Assembly (NCBI GenBank): GCA_003194525.1
Contig: NBIV01000292.1
Span: 24,463 to 88,462 of the forward strand
DNA from: Gracilariopsis chorda
Lineage: Eukaryota; Rhodophyta; Florideophyceae; Gracilariales; Gracilariaceae
Reading direction: 5' to 3'
DNA: 64,000 bases
Shown: positions 1 through 10,571 of the stretch, in pieces
Position numbering within the stretch: the first letter of the stretch is position 1
How the letters are laid out: every line of letters starts with the position of its first letter
Made by a program: the position numbers and the translations under genes
The notes under the pieces: model-generated
Database searches by the model: none
Seen by the model: only the letters and a program-made list of their open reading frames with translations
What the model was told of the DNA's origin: nothing

Positions 1-312
1 TGTTCGGAGGTCAGAGTGCCTCGCCAGCCATATAGGTTGGCTTGGGTGCCGGAGATCTCTGAAGTGTAAAGACAAGCACCCTCACCGTCTTCTTGCCGCT
101 ATATGCAGCCAGTAGGACTCCAAAGCCCTCCAAGCCATCGCTACCATTCTCCCGACCTGTACGGACTTGGGATAGCGCCCGCCCATTGTGCCTAGCTGCC
201 AGTTGGTGCCCGCGATACTAATAGACCCACTGGATTGTCACCCCATTGGTTGGCTCTCTGCCGCTACTAACGCCTAGTACAGTACTACCCCAGTTGGCAA
301 GAGGATGTAGTA
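1..312. repeat. Possible decayed LTR fragment at left window edge
   Basis: No gene is visible. Around 145-215 the text resembles the 3' half of the element B LTR: a shared 'atcgctacc', then 'cgacctg', then 'agcgcc..cccattg', in the same order and spacing as 10880-10950. It also carries CCATTGG and CCACTGG palindromes typical of element B. It is probably a distant LTR relative truncated by element A; the similarity is modest and judged by eye. Confidence 0.35.
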
Positions 313-1137
313 TGAAGTGCAACGCCCTCAGGGAGGGATTCCTGGTACTTGATCGTTTTCCCGATATTATCGGTTGTGTAGTGTGTATATGAACTACGCC
401 CCACAATGGTGGGTATGGACACGTGGGACACGGTTTTGGGTCAATTGGCGGTTGGCCACAGTAGTGGATGTTGCCACGAAATGTGGAGTATTTCAGTTAG
501 TTCTATTTATTATTTTCACACCCATTTCTGGGAAGCTAGTACTTAGTGCGACGGTGCACTGCCGTCGCACCAGTAAACCTTCCCCAACAAGGGACCCCAA
601 CCTGGGGAATTGGCTCTAGTTGTTACCGCTTGCACGCGTGCTCTACTCCTCCTTGGAGGGAAACGCCGTGAACCACGGGACATCTAACCCCCTTGCACAT
701 CTAAAGGGACCCATCACTGGGAGTCATATGATTCCAATCACATTGGTGTTTCGCCCTGTATAGGGATATTGTTACCGGCATCGCCGCTCGCCCCCGTCAC
801 TCTCGCGACTCACTTCGTCCTCTCCTCCTCCTCTTCGCCCTTCCTTTTTCCCCTTTTCAGGGTAGCACCTCCCGCTATCCGCGGCCCTCGTGTGCGCATC
901 CGCTCACGCACCCCCACTTACGTGGAAACATACCTCTACTGAGGATCACACCCCGCTCACGCGGATACCGATTCTTCGCCTTCACCTCCCTGTGCAAGTA
1001 GCGAGAGGTGTCCCTGGTCTTACAAACCGGCTTCGCCGTGACACCTCTGGGAGGGCTCTACCCAACTGGGTTCACCTCGTGAGAGGAAGATCCCGAACGT
1101 CTTCCGGTGTTTTTCCCCTTTGGGGCATTGCACCACA
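313..1137 (+). repeat. 5' LTR of element A
   Basis: Starts TGAAGTGCAACG and ends GCATTGCACCACA. It is repeated at 9511-10335 and as a solo copy at 25026-25833. The TG..CA ends are fixed by the solo copy, which has a perfect 5-bp target duplication. It contains a strong hairpin near 545-575 (TGCGACGG..CCGTCGCA) and an AT-rich stretch near 505-525 that could serve as a promoter. Confidence 0.93.
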
Positions 1138-1140
1138 AAG

Positions 1141-1161
1141 TGGTCTCCCGACCTAGAATCG
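1141..1161 (+). other. Primer-binding site of element A
   Basis: TGGTCTCCCGACCTAGAATC begins 3 bp after the LTR. Its complement reads as a tRNA 3' end: CCA, discriminator A, a 7-nt acceptor strand, a 5-nt T-stem strand beginning with the invariant C61, then the T-loop bases CGATT. The implied C1-G72 pair with A73 is typical of eukaryotic cytoplasmic tRNA-Tyr (inference). Confidence 0.8.
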
Positions 1162-1275
1162 GTTTTTGTTTTCCCTCTTACGAGGTTTGTTTTTATTTAC
1201 CGTAAGTTCCGTGATCGTTCCCGTCGTAACGGTATTGGACAAGTTCCAGCCGTATTGGCGGCGCTTTATCGCGGA

Positions 1276-3309
1276 ATGATACCCCCGACCGGGAACCCCG
1301 GAACCTCCTTTTGCCCTCGTTATCACCCCCGCAAGGGAAATGCAGCATCGACTCCGGCTGTTGCCACAGTGCCCCAGGCACCCCGGCCTGCTCCCGCTGT
1401 CGCGGCTTCAAGCCCCCGTGGAACGGGCGATAACACCCCCCAGGGCACTTCCCTGGAATCCCAGGTCCGCGCTCTGTGGACCGCCCATGACACCCTTGTA
1501 AGGGAACTAAAATCCCTCCAAGAGGTGGTCTTGGCAACCACCGTAAAGGAGGTCGCAGAGGAACTCCGTATTTTACGGTCTGACGTCAACTCCGTGTTGG
1601 AGAGTTTGGGACAACCCGCCACCTTCATCGAAGGAGTTGAAGCCCGATTTGATTGGATTGGTGCCCGCCTGGAGACGCTGGAGCAGTTCTTCCTCATGGA
1701 CAAACCAGCCCCGGATGATCCAGTAAACGAGGCATCGCACAACGACCAGCTTGCTGGGAAGAAGAAAGGCCGTCATCGACGGAAACACCACCGAAAATAT
1801 TCGGACTCCGATTCTTCGACATTGTCGGACTCATCCCGAAACCATTCGGTTAGCTCGAGCTCCTCGGACTCCGACTCGGAGGACGAGAAGCGAGGCTACT
1901 CCTCCCGCTCGAAGCGGTCATCGGCCACTGAAGGTGTGGTCCGAACCCGCCAGAAGAGGAGAAGACACCCCGGTCTCCGGGAATTGAAACCGAGAAACCC
2001 GGACTACCGGAAGCTTTTATCATACCGGTACTACCGGCTTGAAGACTCGTCACTTGGACGTACGCCCTGTGGTACGGGAAAGGTGCGAGAATGCATTAAG
2101 CAAATGCAGCTCTCGCTCCGCAACCAGTATTTTACTGGAGAGGACCCAGTCCTAGTACTGGATTTCCTATCCCGCTTTGTAGCGGAGGCCGATATCCTCG
2201 GTATGAATGAGGGACAAGCCTATTTGGCTTTACCGTATTTCTTACGGGGAATGGCGGAGGACCAATACAACTCTGTCAGAGGATCTTCTCGTGCCTCCGA
2301 GGGAGGGGTTACTTGCTGGCCGGAGGCTGTGCAGTATCTTTTGCGCTCCTACGCCACAAACACCGCTATTCAGCAGGCTATCCTCGCTTTGCGAGATACG
2401 CGCCAGCGTGCTGGAGAGACCGAGACCGATTACTCGGTGCGCCTTAACAAGGCTCTCCACAGATGTGGTAACGTATACCCCGCTCGGGAGCGCAGTACCA
2501 TGTTCATCGATGGTCTTGACCCAGCAATCCGGCGTTTAGCTACCCGTTATCGGGAGGACAAGCGGAGGATTACCTATCTCGAGCTGGTCCAACACGCCCG
2601 AGCGGAAGGGGATGCACTTCGTGCAAGAACTCCGAACAATCGGTCTAAATCCGCCAAGGCGTTGTTGCTGGAAAGCGAAGCTTCCTCACTCCCGCTCACT
2701 GCGGATGGGAACCCTGGACAGGGATTTGATACCGTGCATTTAGTGCAAGGGGATGGTGTGTCGATTCCCACCAGTGATTTACCGTCAACGACGGAGATGA
2801 CCCGTGATACGGGAACGGAAGACCCCGTTTTGTACGGTGGTAACAGTCGGGTCCAACCCCAACGACTCCCGTTTTCAAACGGTCAATCCCGTTATCAACG
2901 GCCTGGATGGACTGACACCCGCCCTGCGGTTCGTTTCTCCGATACTCGGAATAATAATCCGCGTGTCGCGGTATTGGCTCTCATTTGCCACCTGTGCTAT
3001 GCCCATGGCCATACCTCCCCTGAGTGTATTTGTTCACTGAAGGATATGGCCAAGGTGGTGGCAAATTATGAGGCCCTCACTCCAGAGGAGAAACGTTCCG
3101 TCCCGACGGCTTCCTACATCCGTGCTAAAACGGACTTTTCCCATGCCCTATCACAGACCCCGCGTGCGCGGCAAGCTTCATACACCCCGATTCGGGAGAT
3201 CACGCAAACATCCGTTGCAACCCCCGCTTATGCGGATAGAAACCCCCGTCAACGGGATGAAGCACTCGTTGTCGAGGAAACCAACCCACCGCCGAAGGCG
3301 GAAAACTAA
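1276..3309 (+). CDS. gag: Gag polyprotein of element A
   Basis: An intact frame of 677 aa from the first ATG; the frame is open further upstream into the LTR without an ATG. In order: a Pro/Ala-rich N-terminus, a coiled-coil-like segment, a basic then Ser/Asp-rich stretch (about residues 165-235), the retrotransposon gag core with its Leu/Arg-rich helices, and one CCHC zinc knuckle of the form CX2CX4HX4C near residue 572. It would form the capsid and bind genomic RNA. The last codons carry the heptamer GGAAAAC directly before the TAA stop. The core resembles the gag of element C more than that of element B. Confidence 0.9.
   Translation: MIPPTGNPGTSFCPRYHPRKGNAASTPAVATVPQAPRPAPAVAASSPRGTGDNTPQGTSLESQVRALWTAHDTLVRELKSLQEVVLATTVKEVAEELRILRSDVNSVLESLGQPATFIEGVEARFDWIGARLETLEQFFLMDKPAPDDPVNEASHNDQLAGKKKGRHRRKHHRKYSDSDSSTLSDSSRNHSVSSSSSDSDSEDEKRGYSSRSKRSSATEGVVRTRQKRRRHPGLRELKPRNPDYRKLLSYRYYRLEDSSLGRTPCGTGKVRECIKQMQLSLRNQYFTGEDPVLVLDFLSRFVAEADILGMNEGQAYLALPYFLRGMAEDQYNSVRGSSRASEGGVTCWPEAVQYLLRSYATNTAIQQAILALRDTRQRAGETETDYSVRLNKALHRCGNVYPARERSTMFIDGLDPAIRRLATRYREDKRRITYLELVQHARAEGDALRARTPNNRSKSAKALLLESEASSLPLTADGNPGQGFDTVHLVQGDGVSIPTSDLPSTTEMTRDTGTEDPVLYGGNSRVQPQRLPFSNGQSRYQRPGWTDTRPAVRFSDTRNNNPRVAVLALICHLCYAHGHTSPECICSLKDMAKVVANYEALTPEEKRSVPTASYIRAKTDFSHALSQTPRARQASYTPIREITQTSVATPAYADRNPRQRDEALVVEETNPPPKAEN
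3300..3306 (+). promoter_or_regulatory. Candidate -1 ribosomal frameshift site, element A
   Basis: Heptamer G GAA AAC in gag phase, one codon before the gag TAA. Shifting back one base enters the pol frame, which is open from here. A G+C hairpin (GGGAG..CTCCC with a following GGGAG) lies 9-35 nt downstream, where a stimulatory structure would be expected. The same heptamer, in the same phase, ends gag in elements B and C. Confidence 0.6.
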
Positions 3310-6300
3310 CTGAGGGAGTCTCCCCTTTGGGAGAGGCGTCCTCAAGAACGAGGCTGTTGGCGCCCGAGGCGTCCTCGCCTCGCTCCCCGGTGAAAGTCCT
3401 CTCGAGGAAAGACACCGCTGACGCGGACTCTGCGCACCTCGGTGTGTTGCGTCGCCCGTGGATACGGAGTAAAAATCCCCGGATTCCCGGTAGAGTCTTG
3501 GTCTTGGCCAAGCGCAATTATAAGGTCTATGCCGACCTTGGCCTTGACCCCCAGTTTATGGTGAGGTTTCTCACCGTCCTGGATACAGGTGCAGGCCCCA
3601 ACTTTGTTGTGGAATCATTGTTACCCCCGCTTGTGCGGTCGCGTATCCGCTCTGACGCGGTCCCCGACATTTCGGATGCGAACAACAATCCGTTACAAAC
3701 GGTGGGCACAGTGGACCTCGTCGTGAGACTTGGTATCTCTGTGGTGAAGTTGGACTTCATCGTTTGCCGTTCATTGGCAGCACCAGTCATACTGGGATGT
3801 GATTACTGCGACAGATTTGTCGACGCAATCAGGACCCGCCTCAGGCGTGTAAAACTTGAAAACGGATCGTCGGTTCCGATTGTTCGCCGCCCGCTAAAGC
3901 GGTCCTCTCGGAAACAAGTTCCGCTCCCTGCCGCGCAGGAACCACCGCCCGCCTCCCGCGAGTCCACCAAGCTCCGCGTCGCTGCCTCAGTTTCTATACC
4001 CGCTGAGTCCCAAGTCTGGGTGCAGGTAAATTCCCGTCAACACGGTCTTCGGGTTATACAACCCCTCGCCTCGTTGTATGAGAAATCCCAGCTGGCGCTG
4101 GCTAATGGAATTGTCTCCATTTCCCCGGATGTTCCTTTCCGGATATTGGTTGCCAACCTTGGCAAACACCCCCAGTATCTGGTAAAACACCAAGTAACTG
4201 GGAGTGTAACCTCCCATCCTATGGGAATGCTGCCAACGAAGATGACAGCCGCCGATGTACTCGGAGTTACCACCTCTTCTGAGGAGTTCGCCCCGCCGTC
4301 CGAAGACGTCAAGTCTAAGGAGGGGGAGGAAACCGCTACTTCAGCGTCGAACATACCGAGTAACTAGAAATTGCGAACCACACCTGTTCCACAGGACAAT
4401 GCTCCATCGAGCAACGACTGGATTGATCCGGAAAAAGCACTTGAAGCGCTGGACTTTAGCCACGTGCCAGAGTCGCACCGCGACAAACTCCGTACCATGT
4501 TACGGGAACTCACCACAATGTGGGATGGCTCGCTTGGCGAGATTAACGCAACGGAACACCGGATCGATTTAATCCCCGGTGCGCGACCGGTTGCACAACC
4601 CCCTTACAGGGCAGGTCCGAAAGCTCGGGGAGAGGAGCAGTCCCCAGTGGACAAGATGCTCGGGGCAGGTGTGATTGAGCCCGCTCAATCACCCTGGGCA
4701 TCCCCAGTTGTACTGGCTTTGAAGGCCGACGGAACCTGGAGGTTCTGTGTCGACTACCGCCGGCTCAATGCCATGACTGTTAGGAACACGTACCCTATCC
4801 GTCGTATGGAAGAGTGTGTTGACACCCTCGCAGACGCCACCGTTTTCACGGCCCTCGATGCCAATTGGGGATATTGGCAAGTACCTGTCAGACAGGAGGA
4901 TCGTGACGAAACCGCATTGACCTGCCACGCAGGAACGTACGGCTTCAAGCGGATGCCATTTGGGTTAACCATGGCCCCCGCTACCTTTCAGCGTGCAGTA
5001 GATATTCTACTCAACCGCTTTAAGTGGCGTAGGTGTCTGGTCTACCTTGGTGATATTATCATCTTCTCCAACTCGTTGGACGACCATCTCACTCACGTCC
5101 GAGACCTGCTGACCGTACTCCGCGATGCGGGAATTACCCTCAAGTTGAGGAAATGCGAGTTTTTCACAGATACTGTGAAGTATCTGGGTCACATTATCCG
5201 TCCTGGACGGTTAGCGATCGAGAAAGCTCGAGTCAAATCCCTCGTTGAGGCGAAAGAACCCCGTACTCAAACGGAACTGCGCTCCTTTCTGGGGCTGGTC
5301 AACGTCTATTGACGGTTTATCCCGAACTTTTCGGATACTGCAGCGCCCCTGAACGCGTTGTTGCGAAAGGGGAACACCCCAAAACTGGGAACATTTACGC
5401 CCGAGCAATCGGAAGCCTTTAACTCCTTGAAGGAGGCTGTCACATCAGCACCAATCCTACATCTTCCAAAACTTGGGTTGCCATACTCCGTAGGTACGGA
5501 CTCGAGCGACAACCAAGTCGGGTGTGCTCTTTTTCAAACCACCCCCGAGGGGGAACGACACCCAATCGGTTATTGGTCGCGCTTGCTCAATGTTCATGAG
5601 CGGAACTACTCCGTATCGGAGAAAGAGTGCCTCGCCGTCGTATGGGCGATGACCACTCTGCGCCACTACGTTATGGGAGTTCACTTCACCGTGTACACGG
5701 ATCATTCCTCATTGAGGTGGTTGATGAATATCTCCGACCCGTCGGGACGCCTCATGCGCTGGAGACTCCGCCTCGCGGAATATGACTTTCAAGTCATTTA
5801 TAAAAAGGGTGCGCAGAACACCCAGGCCGACGCTTTATCGCGGTTACCCACAAGTGGGGAAGCACTCCCAACGGAGGATGATGAAGTCCCATGCTTCATG
5901 GCTATAGACCCGGGTGATCCGGAACATGCCGTCGAGGCTAGGCCAGAAACCTGGGACGAGGATGCTGATTTTGACGAACTACTCGCATCGCGAGATAAAT
6001 CTGAGAACCCGTTACCGGGAAACTTTGTACCGGTATCACCGGAAGAAATGATCCGAGAACAATTCGGCGACCCATTCTGTACGAGAATTCGTGCCCGTAT
6101 CAACGGTGGTGAAGATCTACCTTTCGGGGTAAACGACAAAGGCTACCTCGTAAGAAAGGTCGAAGCCCGCCCACTGATTGTGGTACCACATTCCCTGCAA
6201 TCGCGGGTGTTACATCTATCACACTACGCCCCCATTGGAGGTCACCCAGGTGGGAGGAAACTCTACCTAACCCTGCGAAGGGATTTCTATTGGCCCGCAA

Positions 6301-8738
6301 TGGCGGTGGATTGCTACGCAACTGTGCGGTTTTGTAGCGAATGCGCGAAGAATCGCGTCAAACTCCGCAAAAATGCGAAGAAGATGAAACTATTCCCCGC
6401 AAGGGCGCCGCTCGAGTTTATCGCCATCGATATTCTCGGACCACTACTCATCACGAAACGGGGAAACAAGTTTCTACTTGTCATTACCGACCGCTTTTCT
6501 AAGCTGGTAGGGACTGTCCCTCTTCGGAGGGTAACCGCTCTCACGGTGGCCCAGGCTCTGGTGACGCACTGGATTTTCGTCTACGGTCCCCCTGTGGAGG
6601 TGCTCTCTGATAACGGGAAACAGTTCGTGAGCAAGTTCTTCCAGGATTTTTGTCGCATCCTGGATGTCAAGAACTTGTTCACGACTACCTACCACCCCCA
6701 GTGTAATGGGCAAGTTGAACGGTTTAACCGGACGTTACTCGCGGCGTTACGTTCCTACGTCGCAGACCCCCCAAAGAACTGGGACATGTACGCTGATGCG
6801 GTAACCTACACGTACAATACGCAGGTACAACGGACTACCGGAGTTTCGCCATTTGAGTTGGTTCTATCTAGAACACCCCCGCCTGTGGCGCTGGAACCCC
6901 AAGCTACCTTGGACAATTTCCCATCAGTGGGTATCTACCGGCAGCAATGGAAGCAATGGATTTCCAAGCTGGTCCCCGCTGCACGGAAGTCGGTGGCACG
7001 GGCCCAAGCCACTTACAAGCGGGATTTTGATTCTCGCTTGCGAGGTAAACCGTCCCCGATTCGGGCGAATAACTACGTCTTCATCAGGAAGGAGTACTAC
7101 AACCCGGAACGGGAGAAGCGCCATAAACTCTCGCCTGTGGCGGATGGACCATTCAAGGTCATCTATGTGAACACCGACACTGTGGTGGTAGAGATGGGCG
7201 ACACGCACGAACGGATTTCCCGTGATCGTGTTGTCCTTGCCCCTCCTCCCTCGTCAGAGGTAGTCCTGGATCCAGGCAACCCCGTTTCTACGGACTCTGC
7301 AACACCGGAATCATCCGGGAGTACTAGGCCTACGGTACTACCACACCCCAGCCGGGGACTATCAGACCTACCGACCCTGTCGGACTCACCGGCTCAGCCG
7401 GGTAATTCGGGCCTCTCAGCGCCCGCCCCTACCACGCCCACCCCCCTGGCGCGAATTTATACCCGCCAGGCGGGGAATGTTATCCCTTATCCCGCCGCTC
7501 CGTCTAAGTAGGGGGAGGAGAACACTCGTTTTCGAGGAACCCTATCGCCGTTGCAACGCACCGTAACATACGGAACACTGAACGTGGAGCACGGAGTATG
7601 TCAAGCGACACTAGTTCCCCGTTCTCGGGCAGTGCTGCGCAACAAGAGCCAGACGCGCAGGCCCCGCAAAAGCGGCAATTATACCGTGCTACATACACGG
7701 GAGGTTGAAGCGCAACTACCGCACACCCCTGTCAGGGAAAAAGGCAGCCAAGCCGCAGCCGAAGCTTCAGGCCCTGGCGCGCAAGCGCCGGAAACGCCTC
7801 CCGTCGTCGACGGAATGGAAGCCCCCGCTCCGGGGAATAATTTGCGCCAACCCCCGCAACGCTGTGGCGAAGAACCGAGGAACTCTGGAAAAACGCGCGC
7901 CATCGCACGCTCGAAACCGGTCGTACCGGACGCTGCTCCTCTTCATGGAGATGGTGCACCGCGCTTAGCGGCAATTCCCCTGAAAAGGGTGTCATCGGCA
8001 CCTGCCCGGCACCCCCCAAAGGGGAATTTTGACCAAAATACCGGTGTACCGGAGTTAGCCCCAGGCAACCCGTCAGTAACCGGGGACACCACGGCGTCGC
8101 CGGAATATATGGTGCAGAGCGCTCGTGCACCTGGCAGGGAGGCGGAACGCTTACCAATCACCGTGTCACACGGGACCCCGCAGGGGATGTCGCAAACGCC
8201 GTTCCCGCATACGCGGCAAAGACCCCGCAAGCTCGCGGTTCGCAAAGAAGACCGCACTCACGGAGTTCAAGTCCCCCGCCGGTTGGCGGTTCGCCCGGCC
8301 TACCGGGATGACGGGAACAACGACGCCATTCTGGGGAATGACTTGCCGGTGAAAACCGTGACGCCACAAACCCTCTTGAGGGATATTTTCCCGCATGAGC
8401 AGCGGCCACTAAGACAGTGCACAGCAACGCCGGAGACATCGCCGACAACCCGGATGGGAGGCAACATACCGCACAGCCGGCAACCCTCGCAAGGGAGTAC
8501 AACCACCACCTCGCACGGCCGGCAGATCTACGAACGAGAGTTCGTAGTAGACTGACTTGTCGGACACACCTGGGACCAGGATGGTATTCTACAATACCGC
8601 CTCCGCTGGTACGGATATGACCCCAGTGGGGATACGTGGGAGCCAATTGAACACCTCCCACGATGGCAGGTCGTGCGATACCACCGTCAAACGGGAACTG
8701 CAGCCCCAGCGACGCTGGTTAATGCCCAAGTCGGGTAG
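3300..8738 (+). pseudogene. pol: Pol polyprotein of element A (PR-RT-RH-IN-chromodomain), four internal stops
   Basis: One frame, -1 relative to gag, runs from the slip site to a TAG at 8736 and is broken by TAG 4365, TGA 5310, TAG 7509 and TGA 8553. Domains: aspartic protease with DTGAGPN near 3582; reverse transcriptase about 4640-5310, whose catalytic YxDD reads YLGD (GGT at 5049), removing an essential aspartate; RNase H about 5480-5860; integrase with HHCC zinc finger (6210-6350) and an intact D, D, E triad (IDILGP, SDNG, VERFN); an RKEYYNPERE tether; a Pro/Arg-rich spacer; and a chromodomain at about 8530-8670 with the YRLRWYGY core and DTWEP. The TGA at 5310 replaces the Arg expected in VYRRF, and the TGA at 8553 lies at the start of the chromodomain. 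TAG 7509 separates integrase from the spacer. The stops fit C-to-T decay. Confidence 0.9.
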
Positions 8739-8925
8739 CGTCACCGCGCGAGCGGAGGGCAGTAAGAAACGATAGCAAGGGAAAGTCCGTCAAAGACGGG
8801 GAATTCTAATTGGAAATCACCGTCCGAGACGGGAAAGTCTACCTAGCAGAGCAGCAAGCTCCATACTACACTACATTAACTGGCATAGCCAGGGAAGCAA
8901 CACCAGGAACCTGGACAAAAGGGGC

Positions 8926-9456
8926 TCACTCTTCGCCGTTGCCCGGGGCTTGACCACCCGCAAGGCGGAAAGCCAACGCGTCCGCCATGGCGGTGACATC
9001 CCCCGGAAGGGTGTCTGAGCCATCCGCATAAGCGGTGACCAATCCCTCATTGAGGACAGCGACCGGGTGAAACCACGGGGCAAGGCGCAGGCGCGACGCG
9101 TGATTCCGATTCATCGGGTTGAGCCCCACCAGGGTGTTGTAGGTTGGCCAGTTGAACGCCGCAGCGGTTCCGGAGGACCCCACCGAAGGTGGTAGTGCGA
9201 AGGGATGGTCGGCTGCAGCAGCCATATTCCCCGGTTGTACCGGATGTCGATCGCCCTGAGGCAGGGGAACTGACCGAAAACCGGTGGTGTATCGCCCAAG
9301 AGGCCTCGGAGGTTGGCTGTGGTTGTTGATGTTGTTGTCGTCGTTCATTTCTTCCTTGTCGAGGGTGGCTGTTGTTGTCGTTTGTGCGCTTGGTGAGTCT
9401 GGTGCAGAGGGATTTACCGAAGAACCAGAGACAGAGCACGCGCTTTTATCACCCAT
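8926..9456 (-). CDS. Antisense ORF upstream of element A 3' LTR, unknown function
   Basis: A 176-aa frame with ATG start on the strand opposite gag-pol, in the otherwise non-coding 0.75 kb between the chromodomain and the purine tract. The N-terminal half is low-complexity (Ser, Thr, Asn, Asp). The C-terminal half looks like a folded domain, with aromatic and aliphatic residues and two WP/WF motifs (FNWPTYN, APWFHPV). I recognise no family. A transcript reading out of the 3' LTR on the minus strand would reach its start within about 60 bp. Element B has an antisense ORF at the equivalent place. It could be chance, so confidence is moderate. Confidence 0.45.
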   Translation of the reverse strand: MGDKSACSVSGSSVNPSAPDSPSAQTTTTATLDKEEMNDDNNINNHSQPPRPLGRYTTGFRSVPLPQGDRHPVQPGNMAAAADHPFALPPSVGSSGTAAAFNWPTYNTLVGLNPMNRNHASRLRLAPWFHPVAVLNEGLVTAYADGSDTLPGDVTAMADALAFRLAGGQAPGNGEE

Positions 9457-9500
9457 TTTCGCCTGGGAATCCTCCGCTTCCGCGTTCGTTTTCCCGTCTT

Positions 9501-9510
9501 AGGGGGGATA
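9501..9510 (+). other. Polypurine tract of element A
   Basis: AGGGGGGATA lies immediately before the 3' LTR (which begins TCAAG, one base changed from TGAAG). This is where plus-strand DNA priming occurs in LTR retrotransposons. Confidence 0.7.
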
Positions 9511-10335
9511 TCAAGTGCAACGCCCTCAGGGAGGGATTCCTGGTACTTGATCGTTTTCCCGATATTATCGGTTGTGTAGTGTGTATATGAACTACGCCCC
9601 ACAATGGTGGGTATGGACACGTGGGACACGGTTTTGGGCCAATTGGCGGTTGGCCACAGTAGTGGATGTTGCCACGAAATGTGGAGTATTTCAGTTAGTT
9701 CTATTTATTATTTTCACACCCATTTCTGGGAAGCTAGTACTTAGTGCGACGGTGCACTGCCGTCGCACCAGTAAACCTTCCCCAACAAGGGACCCCAACC
9801 TGGGGAATTGGCTCTAGTTGTCGCGGCTTGCGCGCGTACTCTACTCCTCCTTGGAGGGAAACGCCGTAAACCACGGGACATCTAACCCCCTTGCAAATCT
9901 AAAGGGACCCATCACTGGGAGTATAATTGTTCCAATTGCATTGGTGTTTCGCCCTGTATAGGGATATTGTTACCGGCATCGCCGTTCGTCCCCGTCGCTC
10001 TGGCGACTCACTTCGTCCTCTCCTCCTCCTCTTCGCCCTTCCTTTTTCCCCTTTTTAGGGTAGCAACTCCCGCTATCCGCGGCCCTCGTGTGCGCATCCG
10101 CTCACGCACCCCCACTTACGTGGAAACATACCTCTACTGAGGATCACACCCCGCTCACGCGGATACCGATTCTTCGCCTTCACCTCCCTGCGCAAGTAGC
10201 GACAGGTGTCCCTGGTCTTACAAACCGGCTTCGCCGTGACACCTCTGGGAGGGCTCTACCCACCTGGGTTCACCTCGTGAGAGGAAGATCCCGAACGTCT
10301 TTCGGTGTTTTTCCCCTTTTGGGCATTGCACCACA
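9511..10335 (+). repeat. 3' LTR of element A
   Basis: 825 bp, the same length as the 5' LTR. Differences cluster around 9825-10005. The terminal TG has become TC, which would impair integration; the CA end is intact. Confidence 0.93.
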
Positions 10336-10571
10336 GATACCACCAGCCAAGATACCCTTCCGCTGAAAGCGATCCAACTCGTTCGAGCTCTCAGGCTTGA
10401 ACAAGAACTTTTGAACTTCCCCTTTTAAGCCCTACTCGCCAAGATGCCCGTCACAAAAAACGTACTGCAGACAAGAGCGTGCATGAGTCGCGATTCTGTG
10501 CTAAAATTTGCTACACCTTACAAGGAAAAAGAATTATTTATGAGGTTTACCACTTTTCGTGGATAGATTAA
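10336..10571 (+). pseudogene. CENP-B/jerky-type transposase relic, N-terminal piece
   Basis: Reading 10390-10571 in one frame gives an HTH_Tnp_Tc5-like segment: LEQELLNFPF, a stop, LLAKMPVTKNVLQTRA, then FRG, a stop, and IKKF. The 'LPVTRxxLQxKA' and 'GWLxRFKKRH' patterns are characteristic of the CENP-B/Tc5 DNA-binding domain. The sequence continues directly at 21713 once element B and one ATTAA copy are removed. Two stops show it was dead before or after the insertion. The left end abuts the element A LTR. Confidence 0.6.

Larger units (their letters stand above)
313..10335 (+). mobile_element. Element A: full-length Ty3/gypsy chromovirus, inactive
   Basis: A 10,023-bp LTR retrotransposon with two 825-bp LTRs, a primer-binding site, gag, pol in the order protease-RT-RNase H-integrase-chromodomain, an antisense ORF and a purine tract before the 3' LTR. 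The RT-before-integrase order and the chromodomain place it in Metaviridae, chromovirus branch. The two LTRs differ at roughly 25-30 positions by eye, so the insertion is not recent. The flanks (TAGTA left, GATAC right) are not a target-site duplication. Pol has four internal stops and a damaged RT active site, so this copy cannot be autonomous. Confidence 0.95.

Noticed and set aside
218-406. Small frames within the LTRs (218-406, 374-619, 890-1156 and their copies)
   Set aside because: They recur only because the LTR is repeated; there is no coding signal.
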